Source: GCA-2733415 sp965178635 (GTDB lineage: Bacteria; Bacteroidota; Bacteroidia; Flavobacteriales; Flavobacteriaceae). Taken from it: a stretch of 64,000 nucleotides of DNA. Of this stretch, positions 53,153 to 62,137 are shown one piece after another (positions within the stretch are counted from its first letter, which is position 1; the number at the start of each line of letters is the position of its first letter). Below the pieces are notes generated by a model. It made no database searches. It saw nothing but the letters and a program-made list of their open reading frames with translations, and was not told the DNA's origin. The stretch spans positions 35,811 through 99,810 of the forward strand of contig CBCXVT010000029.1 in assembly GCA_965178635.1 (NCBI GenBank), read 5' to 3'. A program made the translations under genes and the position numbers.

Positions 53153-54230
53153 CAAAAAACACATCTGTCTGATAGTTTATCAAATCATCTGCTTTGGATT
53201 TCTTATGGTTATAACCGGTTTTCTCATGTTGTAAATCTTTATGTACTTGTGTACTAATAACTGTCGAAGTATTTAAATTCTGTTCCCTCTCAAATACTTT
53301 TTGAGTCACCCATGTTTTTAACTCAGACTCTTGGTCTTCTAACTTGAAATCATAAGCACTTTTTTGTGCTAATAATTTAGCGATTATCGGAGATGTTTCA
53401 ATTGCTAAAAACAGAATGAAAATAAAGAATGACGGCAACCATGGTAATTTCCCTAAAGCTGTTATTCGCGCCATGACACCGTCAAAATTTGTGACAATGG
53501 GTTGAGTTAAGCTTTCATGTTGCTCTTGTTGACTATTCAAGTTTTTAATATCTGTCTCTAAGGCAGATATTTTCTGTGTATTACTGAGTTTTAAGTTTTG
53601 TAATTCTGTTAGAGCAGCATCGTGTTTTTGGCGTTTCTCTTCATATACTGGCCCCTTACCTAATAATTCAGTCCCCTCTCTACCCTCTGCTTCTGAAATA
53701 TAGGTGTCATATAAGTTGTTGACTTCTTTCTCTTTGGAAATGACTTCTTGCTTTAAAACAGCTATTTTCGACTTATATTCTTCAATTTTTGGTGTGTACT
53801 GCAACGCTATCTGTTCACTATTAGCAAGTGTCATTTCGTTTTTCTGTTCTAATAACACTTGGTTGATTTCTTTTTCAAAAATTTTTAATTCCAAGGGTTT
53901 AGAAATCACCACAGCAATAATCATTGCCAAGACTAATCTTGGTAAAGCCTGAAGTAGTTCTTGAGTAAAAGATTCTTTTTTCTTTATAGTAGATACTATA
54001 AATCGATCTAAATTAAAGATTAACAAGGCCCAAACTATACCAAATGTAATAGCTATAAAGATGTTATCGAATACCATAAACAAAGCATAACTAGATGCTA
54101 CACATGCCATAACAGCAGTGAAAAATACCGTGGCGCCAATACCTACATATTTGGTTTGTTCGCCTTTAGAACATTGGTCAAGAAGATCTGTATCTGCCCC
54201 TGAGCAGATTATAAAAAAGTGTTTTAACAT
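53127..54230 (-). CDS. DUF4407 domain membrane protein
   Basis: A 367-aa protein with two close N-terminal membrane helices ('GIGATVFFTAVMACVASSYALFMVF', 'IFIAITFGIVWALLIFNLDRFIVSTI'), a third ('LPRLVLAMIIAVVISKPLELKIF'), a long coiled coil (~140-240) and a further helix ('FFIFILFLAIETSPIIAKLL'). This is the DUF4407 layout; the NLDRFIVS and ETSPIIAKL motifs are conserved. Role unknown. Its last codons overlap a DUF6503 remnant, so the C-terminus may have been altered by the deletion. Confidence 0.85.
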   Translation of the reverse strand: MLKHFFIICSGADTDLLDQCSKGEQTKYVGIGATVFFTAVMACVASSYALFMVFDNIFIAITFGIVWALLIFNLDRFIVSTIKKKESFTQELLQALPRLVLAMIIAVVISKPLELKIFEKEINQVLLEQKNEMTLANSEQIALQYTPKIEEYKSKIAVLKQEVISKEKEVNNLYDTYISEAEGREGTELLGKGPVYEEKRQKHDAALTELQNLKLSNTQKISALETDIKNLNSQQEQHESLTQPIVTNFDGVMARITALGKLPWLPSFFIFILFLAIETSPIIAKLLAQKSAYDFKLEDQESELKTWVTQKVFEREQNLNTSTVISTQVHKDLQHEKTGYNHKKSKADDLINYQTDVFFENQKRATI

Positions 54231-54359
54231 GATGAGTGTTTATTTGATTGATGATGTTGATGATACTATTAGAACGCAAACTCACCCCATTTGTTACATG
54301 TTTTTGGAAAAAAAAGTTTAATAGTTAAACTATAAACAGCTTAACTGTATATTTGCCTC

Positions 54360-55154
54360 ATGCAATATATAAGTAGTACACAAAATGCACTCATAAAAAA
54401 AGTGCTGCAATTACAAGACAAATCAAGACTTCGTAAAAAAGAAGGGCTTTTTGTTGTTGAAGGGCTAAGAGAATTAGAGCTCGCATTAAAAGGTGGTTAC
54501 GATTTAAATACCGTATTTTTTTACAAGGAATTACTTTCGGAAGAAGATATGACATCTACACTTCCGAAAGACACAAATCTTATTAGTGTATCAAAAGAAG
54601 TTCATCAAAAAATAGCATATAGAAGTACTACTGAAGCTGTAGTGGCAATTGTAAAAACGAAATCAAATGCATTAAAGTCGGTAAAATTCACAACAAAAAC
54701 ACCATTAGTGTTAATTGCCGAAGCTCCTGAAAAACCGGGAAATATTGGTGCTATCTTAAGAACTGCAGATGCTGCAAACGTGGATGCTATTTTTATTGCA
54801 AATCCTAAAACAGATTTATATAACCCTAACATCATTCGTTCAAGTGTTGGTTGTGTATTTACTAATCAAATAGCTACTGGAACTACTGAGGAAATCATAT
54901 CATTTTTATCAGAACAAAACATTGCTATTTACGCAGCTACATTACAAAACTCGAATGAATACCACAAAGAAGATTACACCCAAGCGTCTGCTATTGTAGT
55001 CGGCACAGAAGCTACAGGATTGAGTCAGAAGTGGCGAGACGCTGCTAAGCAAAATATTATCATACCAATGCAAGGGCAAATAGACTCTATGAACGTATCA
55101 GTTGCTGCAGGAATTATTATTTTCGAAGCAAAACGTCAACGCAATTTTAATTAA
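54360..55154 (+). CDS. TrmH/SpoU-family RNA 2'-O-methyltransferase
   Basis: SAM-dependent rRNA or tRNA methylase with a trefoil knot. The 264-aa protein has an N-terminal L30e-like substrate-binding domain ('RLRKKEGLFVVEGLRELELAL') and the SpoU motifs 'EKPGNIGAILRTADAANVDAIFI', 'VVGTEATGLSQKW' and 'IIPMQGQIDSMNVSVAAGIIIFEAKRQR'. TATATTTG at 54348-54355 ends only 4 bases before the ATG, suggesting a near-leaderless mRNA. Confidence 0.93.
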   Translation: MQYISSTQNALIKKVLQLQDKSRLRKKEGLFVVEGLRELELALKGGYDLNTVFFYKELLSEEDMTSTLPKDTNLISVSKEVHQKIAYRSTTEAVVAIVKTKSNALKSVKFTTKTPLVLIAEAPEKPGNIGAILRTADAANVDAIFIANPKTDLYNPNIIRSSVGCVFTNQIATGTTEEIISFLSEQNIAIYAATLQNSNEYHKEDYTQASAIVVGTEATGLSQKWRDAAKQNIIIPMQGQIDSMNVSVAAGIIIFEAKRQRNFN

Positions 55155-55158
55155 ATAT

Positions 55159-56391
55159 ATGACTGCACAACTACTATTTTATATCATTATCGGAATTTTA
55201 ATTTTTGATTATTTGGTTGATCTATTTTTAGATTACCTCAACGCCAAACATTATAATGATGCATTGCCAGAAGATTTACAGGATGTGTATGACGCGGATG
55301 AATATAAGAAATCACAAGCCTATAAGTTAACTAATTATAAATTCGGGAAACTATCTGGGCTGTTTTCAATTGTACTAACGCTTAGTTTTATCTGCTTTGA
55401 TGGATTTAAATATGTTGATGATTATGCTAGAACCATTACTGACAATTCTATTCTAATTGCTTTAATTTTTTTCGGCATCATTATGATTGGTTCAGATATT
55501 ATCACAACGCCATTTTCATATTACCAGACCTTTGTTATTGAAGAGAAATTCGGATTTAACAAATCAACTAAAAAATTGTTTTTCTTAGACAAACTTAAGG
55601 GTTGGCTAATGAGCGCTGTACTTGGCGGTGGAATTTTAGCGTTAATTATCTGGTTTTTTGATTTTACAGCTAAAGATTTTTGGCTGTATGCTTGGGTTTT
55701 AGTAACTGTATTCAGTTTGTTTATGAATATGTTTTACGCCAAACTTATTGTGCCGTTATTCAACAAACAAACACCTTTAGAAGATGGGAATTTAAGAGAC
55801 AAAATTGCCACGTACGCAAAAACTATAGGTTTTGAATTGGATAATATTTTTGTGATTGATGGCTCTAAAAGAAGTACAAAAGCGAATGCGTATTTCTCTG
55901 GTTTTGGTAGTCAGAAACGCATCACATTATACGATACTCTAATTAACGATTTAAACGACGATGAAATAGTTGCTGTACTCGCTCATGAAGTAGGACATTA
56001 CAAACGCAAGCACATCATTTACAATCTTATTCTATCTACCTTAGTTATTGGTTTCACCTTATGGCTTTTGTCTATTTTTATTTCAAACCCAATGCTATCT
56101 GAAGCATTAGGTGTACAAACTCCTTCATTTCATATTGGTATGATAGCCTTTGGAATGCTGTATAGTCCAATATCTCAAATTACAGGATTTTTCATGAATA
56201 GTTTATCGCGTAAATTTGAATACCAAGCTGACGATTATGCCAAAAACACACATAACTCGGGTGATTTAATTAACTCACTTAAAAAATTATCTAAAAACAG
56301 TTTAAGTAATCTAACACCACATCCTACTTATGTTTGGTTTCATTATTCACACCCAAGTTTATTGCAGAGAATAAAAAATTTGAAACAATAA
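55159..56391 (+). CDS. M48-family zinc metalloprotease (Ste24-like)
   Basis: A 410-aa polytopic membrane protease with the active-site 'VAVLAHEVGHYKRKHIIYN' (HExxH) and the third ligand in 'SRKFEYQADDYAKN'; the end 'LTPHPTYVWFHYSHPSLLQRI' is typical of the CAAX prenyl protease/Ste24 group. It probably removes damaged membrane proteins; no prenyl substrates are expected in bacteria. The ATG at 55159 (MTAQLLFYIII) starts directly at the first helix; the frame extends to 55102 inside the methyltransferase gene. Confidence 0.92.
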   Translation: MTAQLLFYIIIGILIFDYLVDLFLDYLNAKHYNDALPEDLQDVYDADEYKKSQAYKLTNYKFGKLSGLFSIVLTLSFICFDGFKYVDDYARTITDNSILIALIFFGIIMIGSDIITTPFSYYQTFVIEEKFGFNKSTKKLFFLDKLKGWLMSAVLGGGILALIIWFFDFTAKDFWLYAWVLVTVFSLFMNMFYAKLIVPLFNKQTPLEDGNLRDKIATYAKTIGFELDNIFVIDGSKRSTKANAYFSGFGSQKRITLYDTLINDLNDDEIVAVLAHEVGHYKRKHIIYNLILSTLVIGFTLWLLSIFISNPMLSEALGVQTPSFHIGMIAFGMLYSPISQITGFFMNSLSRKFEYQADDYAKNTHNSGDLINSLKKLSKNSLSNLTPHPTYVWFHYSHPSLLQRIKNLKQ

Positions 56392-56424
56392 TTTGGTTAA
56401 CAACTTATTTTTTACATAAATTTG
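56392..56424 (+). promoter_or_regulatory. Promoter of the trp operon
   Basis: TTTG (56392-56395) and TAAATTTG (56417-56424) with a 21-base spacer fit the Bacteroidota -33/-7 consensus, 9 bases before the leader peptide. Confidence 0.65.
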
Positions 56425-56433
56425 TCATTCATT

Positions 56434-56502
56434 ATGAATACAACAACACATAACACAAACTGGTGGTGGTTCCGATTTAACTCAATAATCGTGAACTCGT
56501 AA
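56434..56502 (+). CDS. trpL: trp operon leader peptide
   Basis: A 22-codon frame, MNTTTHNTN-WWW-FRFNSIIVNS, with three consecutive Trp codons (TGG at 56461-56469). It sits between the trp promoter and a terminator hairpin. Stalling of a ribosome on the Trp codons when charged tRNA-Trp is scarce would expose downstream RNA for antiterminator pairing. This is the standard leader-peptide architecture for ribosome-mediated attenuation. Confidence 0.9.
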   Translation: MNTTTHNTNWWWFRFNSIIVNS

Positions 56503-56557
56503 CCTGTTTATATATAACTCATAACAAAGGCTTACCGTTTTCGGTAAGCCTTTTTTT
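56467..56557 (+). promoter_or_regulatory. trp attenuator: competing hairpins
   Basis: Segment 1 (GGTT 56468-56471 with CGATT 56473-56477) pairs with segment 2 (AATCG 56487-56491 and AACC 56501-56504). Segment 2 (GTAACCTGTT, 56499-56508) can instead pair with segment 3 (AACAAAGGCTTAC, 56523-56535) with a bulged AA and C. Segment 3 pairs with segment 4 to form the terminator. Pairings 1:2 and 2:3 share AACC, and 2:3 and 3:4 share AAGGCTTAC, so they exclude each other. Confidence 0.8.
56526..56557 (+). terminator. Attenuator terminator of the trp operon
   Basis: Arms AAAGGCTTACCG and CGGTAAGCCTTT with a T-run to 56557, 17 bases before the trpE start codon. It forms when Trp is plentiful and stops transcription before trpE. 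Confidence 0.9.
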
Positions 56558-56573
56558 ATACAAAAAAAACAAC

Positions 56574-57956
56574 ATGAACATAACAACCCTAACAACTACT
56601 TGCCTTTCAGACACCATAACCCCAGTTGGGTTATACTTGAAATTACGTGATCAATTTCACAATAGTTTTTTATTAGAAAGTTCTGATTATCATGGAAACG
56701 AAAACAACTTTTCATTCATCTGTATCAAACCCTTAGCAACTTTTATAGCGAATCAAAACACTATAAAAACTACAATTTTAGGAGACGAATCGCAACTAAC
56801 GGTGAACTCAAAAAAAGACGTTACAAAACACTTACAACGTTTCATTTCTGGTTTTAATGTTGAAAAAAACAACTTAGTAACTAATGGTATTTTTGGGTAT
56901 AGCAGTTATGATGCTGTGCAGTATTTTGACACCATTAGTTTAGATGAACACAAAAAGAAGAATACAACTCCTGAGATGCATTATTCTTTATTTCAATTTA
57001 TCATTCAAATAGATCATTTTAAAAATGAAATGACCATTTTGGAAAATTGTGTAGATGGCGCTGAATCAGAAATTGAAAACATAAAACAATTAGTACAGAA
57101 TAATAACCACCCTAAATACCATTTTAATTTAGAAGGTGAACAAACATCAAATATTACTGATCAGGAATTCAAAACTATGGTCAGTAAAGGTAAGGAGCAC
57201 TGTCAATTAGGTGATGTCTTTCAGGTAGTATTGTCGCGTCAATTTTCTCAGAAATTTAATGGTGATGACTTTAATGTATACAGAGCTTTGCGCTCTATAA
57301 ATCCGTCACCATATTTATTTTATTTTGATTTTGGTGATTTCAAATTATTTGGTTCGTCGCCAGAAGCGCAATTAAAAGTTGCGAATGGCAAAACAACCAT
57401 CAACCCAATTGCAGGAACTTTCAAACGTACAGGTAACGATTTAGAAGACCAAAAACTAGCAGAAGCTTTAGCGAAAGACCCAAAGGAAAATGCTGAACAT
57501 ACTATGTTAGTAGATTTAGCAAGAAATGATTTGAGCAGACACGGTAAAAACGTGACTATTAAAACTTATAAAGAAGTTCAGTTTTATAGTCATGTTATTC
57601 ATTTAGTTTCTGAAGTTGAAGCAAACAACAAAAATGAAGATGCTATACAAATGTTTGCAGATACATTTCCTGCCGGAACATTATCAGGAGCACCAAAGTA
57701 CAAAGCCATGCAACTCATAAATAAATATGAAAACCAAAACAGAGGGTTTTATGGTGGTGCAATTGGTATCTTTGGGTTTGACGGAAGTGTTAATCATGCC
57801 ATTACAATTAGAAGTTTTATGAGTAAAAACAATACGCTATATAGCCAAGCTGGAGCTGGTGTAACGGTAAACTCAAATGAAGAAAACGAATTACAAGAAG
57901 TTAATAATAAATTAGGCGCCTTAAAACAAGCTTTAGTCTTAGCAGAAAATATATAA
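56574..57956 (+). CDS. trpE: Anthranilate synthase component I
   Basis: Converts chorismate to anthranilate using ammonia delivered by TrpG. The 460-aa protein keeps the Trp-feedback motif 'LLES' (residues 33-36), and the chorismate-binding core 'FQVVLSRQFSQKF', 'SPEAQLKVANGKTTINPIAGT', 'DPKENAEHTMLVDLARNDL', 'FPAGTLSGAPKYKAM' and 'YSQAGAGVTVNSNEENE'. First structural gene of a seven-gene operon; trpG follows after 2 bases. Confidence 0.97.
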   Translation: MNITTLTTTCLSDTITPVGLYLKLRDQFHNSFLLESSDYHGNENNFSFICIKPLATFIANQNTIKTTILGDESQLTVNSKKDVTKHLQRFISGFNVEKNNLVTNGIFGYSSYDAVQYFDTISLDEHKKKNTTPEMHYSLFQFIIQIDHFKNEMTILENCVDGAESEIENIKQLVQNNNHPKYHFNLEGEQTSNITDQEFKTMVSKGKEHCQLGDVFQVVLSRQFSQKFNGDDFNVYRALRSINPSPYLFYFDFGDFKLFGSSPEAQLKVANGKTTINPIAGTFKRTGNDLEDQKLAEALAKDPKENAEHTMLVDLARNDLSRHGKNVTIKTYKEVQFYSHVIHLVSEVEANNKNEDAIQMFADTFPAGTLSGAPKYKAMQLINKYENQNRGFYGGAIGIFGFDGSVNHAITIRSFMSKNNTLYSQAGAGVTVNSNEENELQEVNNKLGALKQALVLAENI

Positions 57957-57958
57957 TT

Positions 57959-58531
57959 ATGGAAAAGATACTAGTACTTGACAATTACGATTCATTCACT
58001 TACAATTTAGTGCATTACATAGAATCTAATCCGAATTACACTGTAGATGTGTATAGAAACGATGAAATTTCTTTAGATGCTGTTGACAATTACAATACCA
58101 TTGTATTGTCGCCTGGTCCTGGTTTACCTGAAGAAGCAGGAATTTTAAAGGAACTTATTACACGATATGCGTCAACAAAAAAAATATTAGGTGTCTGTTT
58201 AGGAATGCAAGCGATTGGAGAAGTATTTGGAGGAACTTTAAATAACCTCAACAATGTGTTTCATGGCGTAGCAACACCAATAAAAATCACGAATACTGAC
58301 GATTTAATCTATAAAAATCTACCTAAAAATATAGAAGTTGGCAGATACCATAGTTGGGTAATTTCCAATGATGACTTTCCAAACACATTAAAAATTACAG
58401 CTACAGATGACAATGACCAAATCATGTCTATCAAGCATCAAGATTATAATGTGTATGGTGTGCAATACCATCCGGAATCAATATTAACAACTCACGGAAA
58501 AGAGATCATTACTAATTTCTTAGATATTTAA
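57959..58531 (+). CDS. trpG: Anthranilate synthase component II (glutamine amidotransferase)
   Basis: Supplies ammonia from glutamine to TrpE. The 190-aa class I amidotransferase has 'LDNYDSFTYNLVHYIE', 'VLSPGPGLPEEAG', the nucleophile in 'GVCLGMQAIGEVFGG' (Cys 80) and the His/Glu pair in 'GVQYHPESILTTHGKEI'. It is a stand-alone gene, not fused to trpD or trpE. Confidence 0.96.
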   Translation: MEKILVLDNYDSFTYNLVHYIESNPNYTVDVYRNDEISLDAVDNYNTIVLSPGPGLPEEAGILKELITRYASTKKILGVCLGMQAIGEVFGGTLNNLNNVFHGVATPIKITNTDDLIYKNLPKNIEVGRYHSWVISNDDFPNTLKITATDDNDQIMSIKHQDYNVYGVQYHPESILTTHGKEIITNFLDI

Positions 58532-58535
58532 AACT

Positions 58536-59549
58536 ATGGGACTTACAGTAAAAAAAGCTAATCCGATGTTAGGATTACATCACTTATTTGATCATCAGAA
58601 ACTAACAAAAGAACAAGCATACGAAACGTTAACCCGTATCGGAAAAGGTGACTTTAACAACTCGCAAATAGCAGCATTTCTAACTGTCTTTTTAATGCGA
58701 AATATTTCTGCAGATGAACTATCAGGTTTTCAAATGGCCTTATTAGATTTATGCTTAAAAATGGATTTCTCAGACTTCAATACTATTGATGTCTGTGGTA
58801 CTGGTGGTGATGGAAAAGACACCTTTAACATCTCTACTCTAGCAGCATTCGTAGTAGCTGGGGCTGGCTACAAAGTAGCAAAGCACGGTAACTATGGCGT
58901 ATCCTCTTCTTGTGGATCATCCAATGTTTTGGAGTACCTAGGATATCAATTCACTAATGATGAATCTACTTTAAAAAAACAATTGGATTCTGCTAACTTC
59001 TGTATGATGCACGCGCCATTATTTCACCCTGCTATGAAAAACGTGGCGCCAATCAGAAAAGAATTAGGGATAAAAACATTTTTCAACATGTTAGGACCTT
59101 TGGTAAACCCTAGTAACCCTCAAAACCAATTAGTAGGTGTCTTTAACTTAGAGATTGCAAGAATCTATAATTATATGCTACAAAAGTCTGATAAAAATTA
59201 TACCATTCTACACAGTTTAGATGGGTATGATGAAATTTCATTAACTGGAAAATTTAAGAAATTTTCTAATACAAATGAAGCTATTTTATCTCCAGAACAA
59301 ATTGGATTTCCTTCACATAAACAAGAGGCTATTTTTGGAGGAAATTCAGTAAAAGATGCAGCGGTTATTTTTACAGATGTACTACAAAATAAAGGCACAC
59401 AATCACAACAAAATGTTGTTTTGGCAAATGCGGCACACGCTATTAATTGTTTTGAACCACAAAATACATTAGAAGATTGTATTGCTATTGCTAAAGAATC
59501 TTTACTATCAGGAAAAGCGTTAGCAAGTTTAACAAAGGTAACTCAATAA
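58536..59549 (+). CDS. trpD: Anthranilate phosphoribosyltransferase
   Basis: Attaches phosphoribose from PRPP to anthranilate. The 337-aa protein shows the PRPP-binding 'DVCGTGGDGKDTFNISTLAAFVVAGAG', 'KHGNYGVSSSCGSSNVLEYLG' and 'FFNMLGPLVNPSNPQNQLVGVF'. It starts 4 bases after trpG and ends 2 bases before trpC. Confidence 0.96.
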   Translation: MGLTVKKANPMLGLHHLFDHQKLTKEQAYETLTRIGKGDFNNSQIAAFLTVFLMRNISADELSGFQMALLDLCLKMDFSDFNTIDVCGTGGDGKDTFNISTLAAFVVAGAGYKVAKHGNYGVSSSCGSSNVLEYLGYQFTNDESTLKKQLDSANFCMMHAPLFHPAMKNVAPIRKELGIKTFFNMLGPLVNPSNPQNQLVGVFNLEIARIYNYMLQKSDKNYTILHSLDGYDEISLTGKFKKFSNTNEAILSPEQIGFPSHKQEAIFGGNSVKDAAVIFTDVLQNKGTQSQQNVVLANAAHAINCFEPQNTLEDCIAIAKESLLSGKALASLTKVTQ

Positions 59550-59551
59550 CT

Positions 59552-60349
59552 ATGACAATTTTAGATACAATAATTGCTCGCAAGAAAATTGAAGTGGTAA
59601 AATCTAAGCGAGATAACTCTATAAAAACACTTGAAAATAGTGCTTCTTTTTCAGTACCAAAAATTTCATTGAATGAATTTATTTTAAATAAAAACAGATC
59701 AGGGATAATTGCAGAATTTAAACGAAAATCACCTTCTAAAGGTATTATTAATGACACGGCATTGGTTACTGATGTTACCACAGGTTACAACACTGCGGGA
59801 GCATCTGCATTATCAGTTTTAACAGATACTCAATTTTTTGGTGGCTATAACGATGATGTTATAACAGCACGAAAAGCAAATAATATTCCTATTTTAAGGA
59901 AAGACTTTACTATTGATGAATATCAAATTATTGAAGCAAAATCTATTGGTGCAAATGCCATTTTATTAATCGCATCTGTTTTAACAAAAGCAGAAATCAA
60001 AACCTTTACTACTCTTGCTCATAGTATTGGTTTAGAAGTGTTATTAGAAATTCACACAGAACAAGAGCTAGAAAAGTATAACCCAGACATTAGTCTTGTA
60101 GGAATTAACAATAGAAATTTAAATACGTTTGAAGTAGATTTTGAAAACGCAATTAGATTAGCAGAAGCTTTACCTAAGCAAACTGTTAAAATTGCAGAAA
60201 GTGGCATTAGTGATTATAAAAATATTGATTACTTAAAAACACATGGTTTTGATGGCTTTTTAATAGGTGAAAATTTTATGAAGACAGAAAACCCAGGGCA
60301 AGCTTGTAAAACATTTATTGAAAATATAAACAAGAACCGCCATGCTTAA
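59552..60349 (+). CDS. trpC: Indole-3-glycerol phosphate synthase
   Basis: Ring closure of CdRP to indole-3-glycerol phosphate. The 265-aa TIM barrel has 'IIAEFKRKSPSKGIIND', 'ILRKDFTIDEYQIIEAKSIGANAILLIA', 'VGINNRNLNTFEVDF' and 'IAESGISDYKNIDYLKTHGFDGFLIGENFM'. It is separate from trpF, unlike the fused enterobacterial form, but its 3' end overlaps trpF by 8 bases. Confidence 0.96.
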   Translation: MTILDTIIARKKIEVVKSKRDNSIKTLENSASFSVPKISLNEFILNKNRSGIIAEFKRKSPSKGIINDTALVTDVTTGYNTAGASALSVLTDTQFFGGYNDDVITARKANNIPILRKDFTIDEYQIIEAKSIGANAILLIASVLTKAEIKTFTTLAHSIGLEVLLEIHTEQELEKYNPDISLVGINNRNLNTFEVDFENAIRLAEALPKQTVKIAESGISDYKNIDYLKTHGFDGFLIGENFMKTENPGQACKTFIENINKNRHA

Positions 60350-60956
60350 ACTAAAAGTATGTGGTATGCGTGACGAAGTTAATCTTAATGCTCTTATTGA
60401 ATTGAAACCAGATTTCATAGGTTTTATATTTCATGAGAAGTCATCAAGAAATGTAACAGATCTTATTGCTACAACTGTCCCTGAATACATTTCAAAAGTA
60501 GGCGTATTTGTTAATAAACCGACAGAATTTATTGATGAAAAAATCACGAATTATAGTTTAGATTATATTCAATTACACGGAATCGAATCACCCAAATTTT
60601 GTTCTGAATTAAAAGACAAAGGCGTGAAAATTATTAAAGCATTCAATGTTTCTGACAACTTTGATTTTACTACATTAAAATCATATGAACCATTTTGTGA
60701 TTATTTTTTATTTGATGCCTTTGGTAAACAAGCAGGAGGCAACGGTATAGTTTTTAACTGGGATTTATTACAAAACTATAATGGGAATACTCCATTTTTA
60801 TTGAGTGGCGGCATTGATAAAACAATGGTAGGTATTATTAAAAATTTCAATCATTCAAAATTCATTGGCATAGATATTAATAGTGGTTTTGAAACCGCTC
60901 CAGCAATGAAAAATATTAAAAATATTAAAGCATTTAAACATGAATTATACAGTTAA
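60342..60956 (+). CDS. trpF: Phosphoribosylanthranilate isomerase
   Basis: Amadori rearrangement of PRA to CdRP. The 204-aa barrel protein has 'LKVCGMRDEVNLNALIE' (catalytic Cys), 'DFIGFIFHEKSSRNV', 'YIQLHGIESPKFC', 'FDAFGKQAGGNGIVFNWDLL' (catalytic Asp region) and 'GIDINSGFETAP'. It overlaps both neighbours (8 bases with trpC and 17 with trpB). Confidence 0.95.
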   Translation: MLKLKVCGMRDEVNLNALIELKPDFIGFIFHEKSSRNVTDLIATTVPEYISKVGVFVNKPTEFIDEKITNYSLDYIQLHGIESPKFCSELKDKGVKIIKAFNVSDNFDFTTLKSYEPFCDYFLFDAFGKQAGGNGIVFNWDLLQNYNGNTPFLLSGGIDKTMVGIIKNFNHSKFIGIDINSGFETAPAMKNIKNIKAFKHELYS

Positions 60957-62127
60957 CAACAAAGGATTTTATGGCGATTTCGGTGGCGCTTTCATTCCTG
61001 AAATGCTCTATCAAAATGTCAATGAGCTTAAAGAATGTTATCTAGGTATTATAGAATCTGATGAGTTCAAAGAAGAATATAAAGCACTTTTAAAAGATTA
61101 TGTTGGTAGGCCAACACCGCTCTATTTAGCAAAAAACCTCTCTAGAAAGTACAACAGTACTATCTATTTAAAACGAGAAGATTTAAATCATACTGGCGCA
61201 CATAAAGTTAACAATACCGTTGGTCAGATTCTGTTAGCTCAAAAAATGGGTAAGAATAGAATTATTGCCGAAACTGGTGCTGGCCAACATGGTGTTGCCA
61301 CAGCAACCGTATGTGCTTTAATGGGTATGGAATGTATTGTGTATATGGGAGAAATTGATATTCAACGCCAAGCGCCAAATGTTGCCCGTATGAAAATGTT
61401 AGGTGCAGAAGTTCGTCCTGCAACATCAGGAAGTAAAACTCTAAAAGATGCCACTAATGAAGCTATTCGTGATTGGATAGCAAATCCGGTGGACACCTAC
61501 TACTTAATTGGCTCAGTAGTTGGTCCTCATCCATATCCAGATATGGTAGCCCGTTTTCAATCTGTGATTAGTGAGGAAATGAAAACGCAATTAGCTGAAA
61601 AAACAGGAAAGGATTATCCTGATAAAATTGTTGCATGTGTTGGTGGAGGGAGTAACGCAGCAGGTGCTTTTTATCACTATTTAGATAATACTGCTGTAGA
61701 TCTTGTTGCTGTTGAAGCTGATGGTTTAGGCGTAGAAACTGGTAAAAGTGCGGCAACAACACAATTAGGAACTGAAGGTATTATTCATGGCAGTAAAACG
61801 TTGTTAATGCAAAATAATGAAGGACAAATTACGGAACCTTATTCTATTTCAGCTGGATTAGATTATCCTGGAGTTGGGCCATTACACGCACATTTATTTA
61901 AAAGTGGTAGAGGTACATTTATCGGCGTTACTGATAAAGAAGCTTTAAGTGCCGCTTATGAATTAACTAAAATTGAAGGCATTATTCCTGCTTTAGAGTC
62001 CGCCCACGCATTAGCTGCTTTAGATAAGCTAAAGTTGACATCGGACGACTGTGTAGTTGTTAACCTCTCTGGAAGAGGTGACAAAGATATGGAGACTTAT
62101 ATCGCTAAAATGAATTCAAATTTATAA
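60940..62127 (+). CDS. trpB: Tryptophan synthase beta chain
   Basis: PLP-dependent joining of indole and serine. The 395-aa protein has 'GRPTPLYLAKNLSRKYNSTIYLKREDLNHTGAHKVNN' (PLP Lys), 'AETGAGQHGVATATVCALMGM', 'ACVGGGSNAAGAFYHYLDN' and 'VVNLSGRGDKDMETY'. The Gly-rich phosphate loop and the indole-channel regions are intact. Confidence 0.97.
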   Translation: MNYTVNNKGFYGDFGGAFIPEMLYQNVNELKECYLGIIESDEFKEEYKALLKDYVGRPTPLYLAKNLSRKYNSTIYLKREDLNHTGAHKVNNTVGQILLAQKMGKNRIIAETGAGQHGVATATVCALMGMECIVYMGEIDIQRQAPNVARMKMLGAEVRPATSGSKTLKDATNEAIRDWIANPVDTYYLIGSVVGPHPYPDMVARFQSVISEEMKTQLAEKTGKDYPDKIVACVGGGSNAAGAFYHYLDNTAVDLVAVEADGLGVETGKSAATTQLGTEGIIHGSKTLLMQNNEGQITEPYSISAGLDYPGVGPLHAHLFKSGRGTFIGVTDKEALSAAYELTKIEGIIPALESAHALAALDKLKLTSDDCVVVNLSGRGDKDMETYIAKMNSNL

Positions 62128-62137
62128 TACGGATAAC

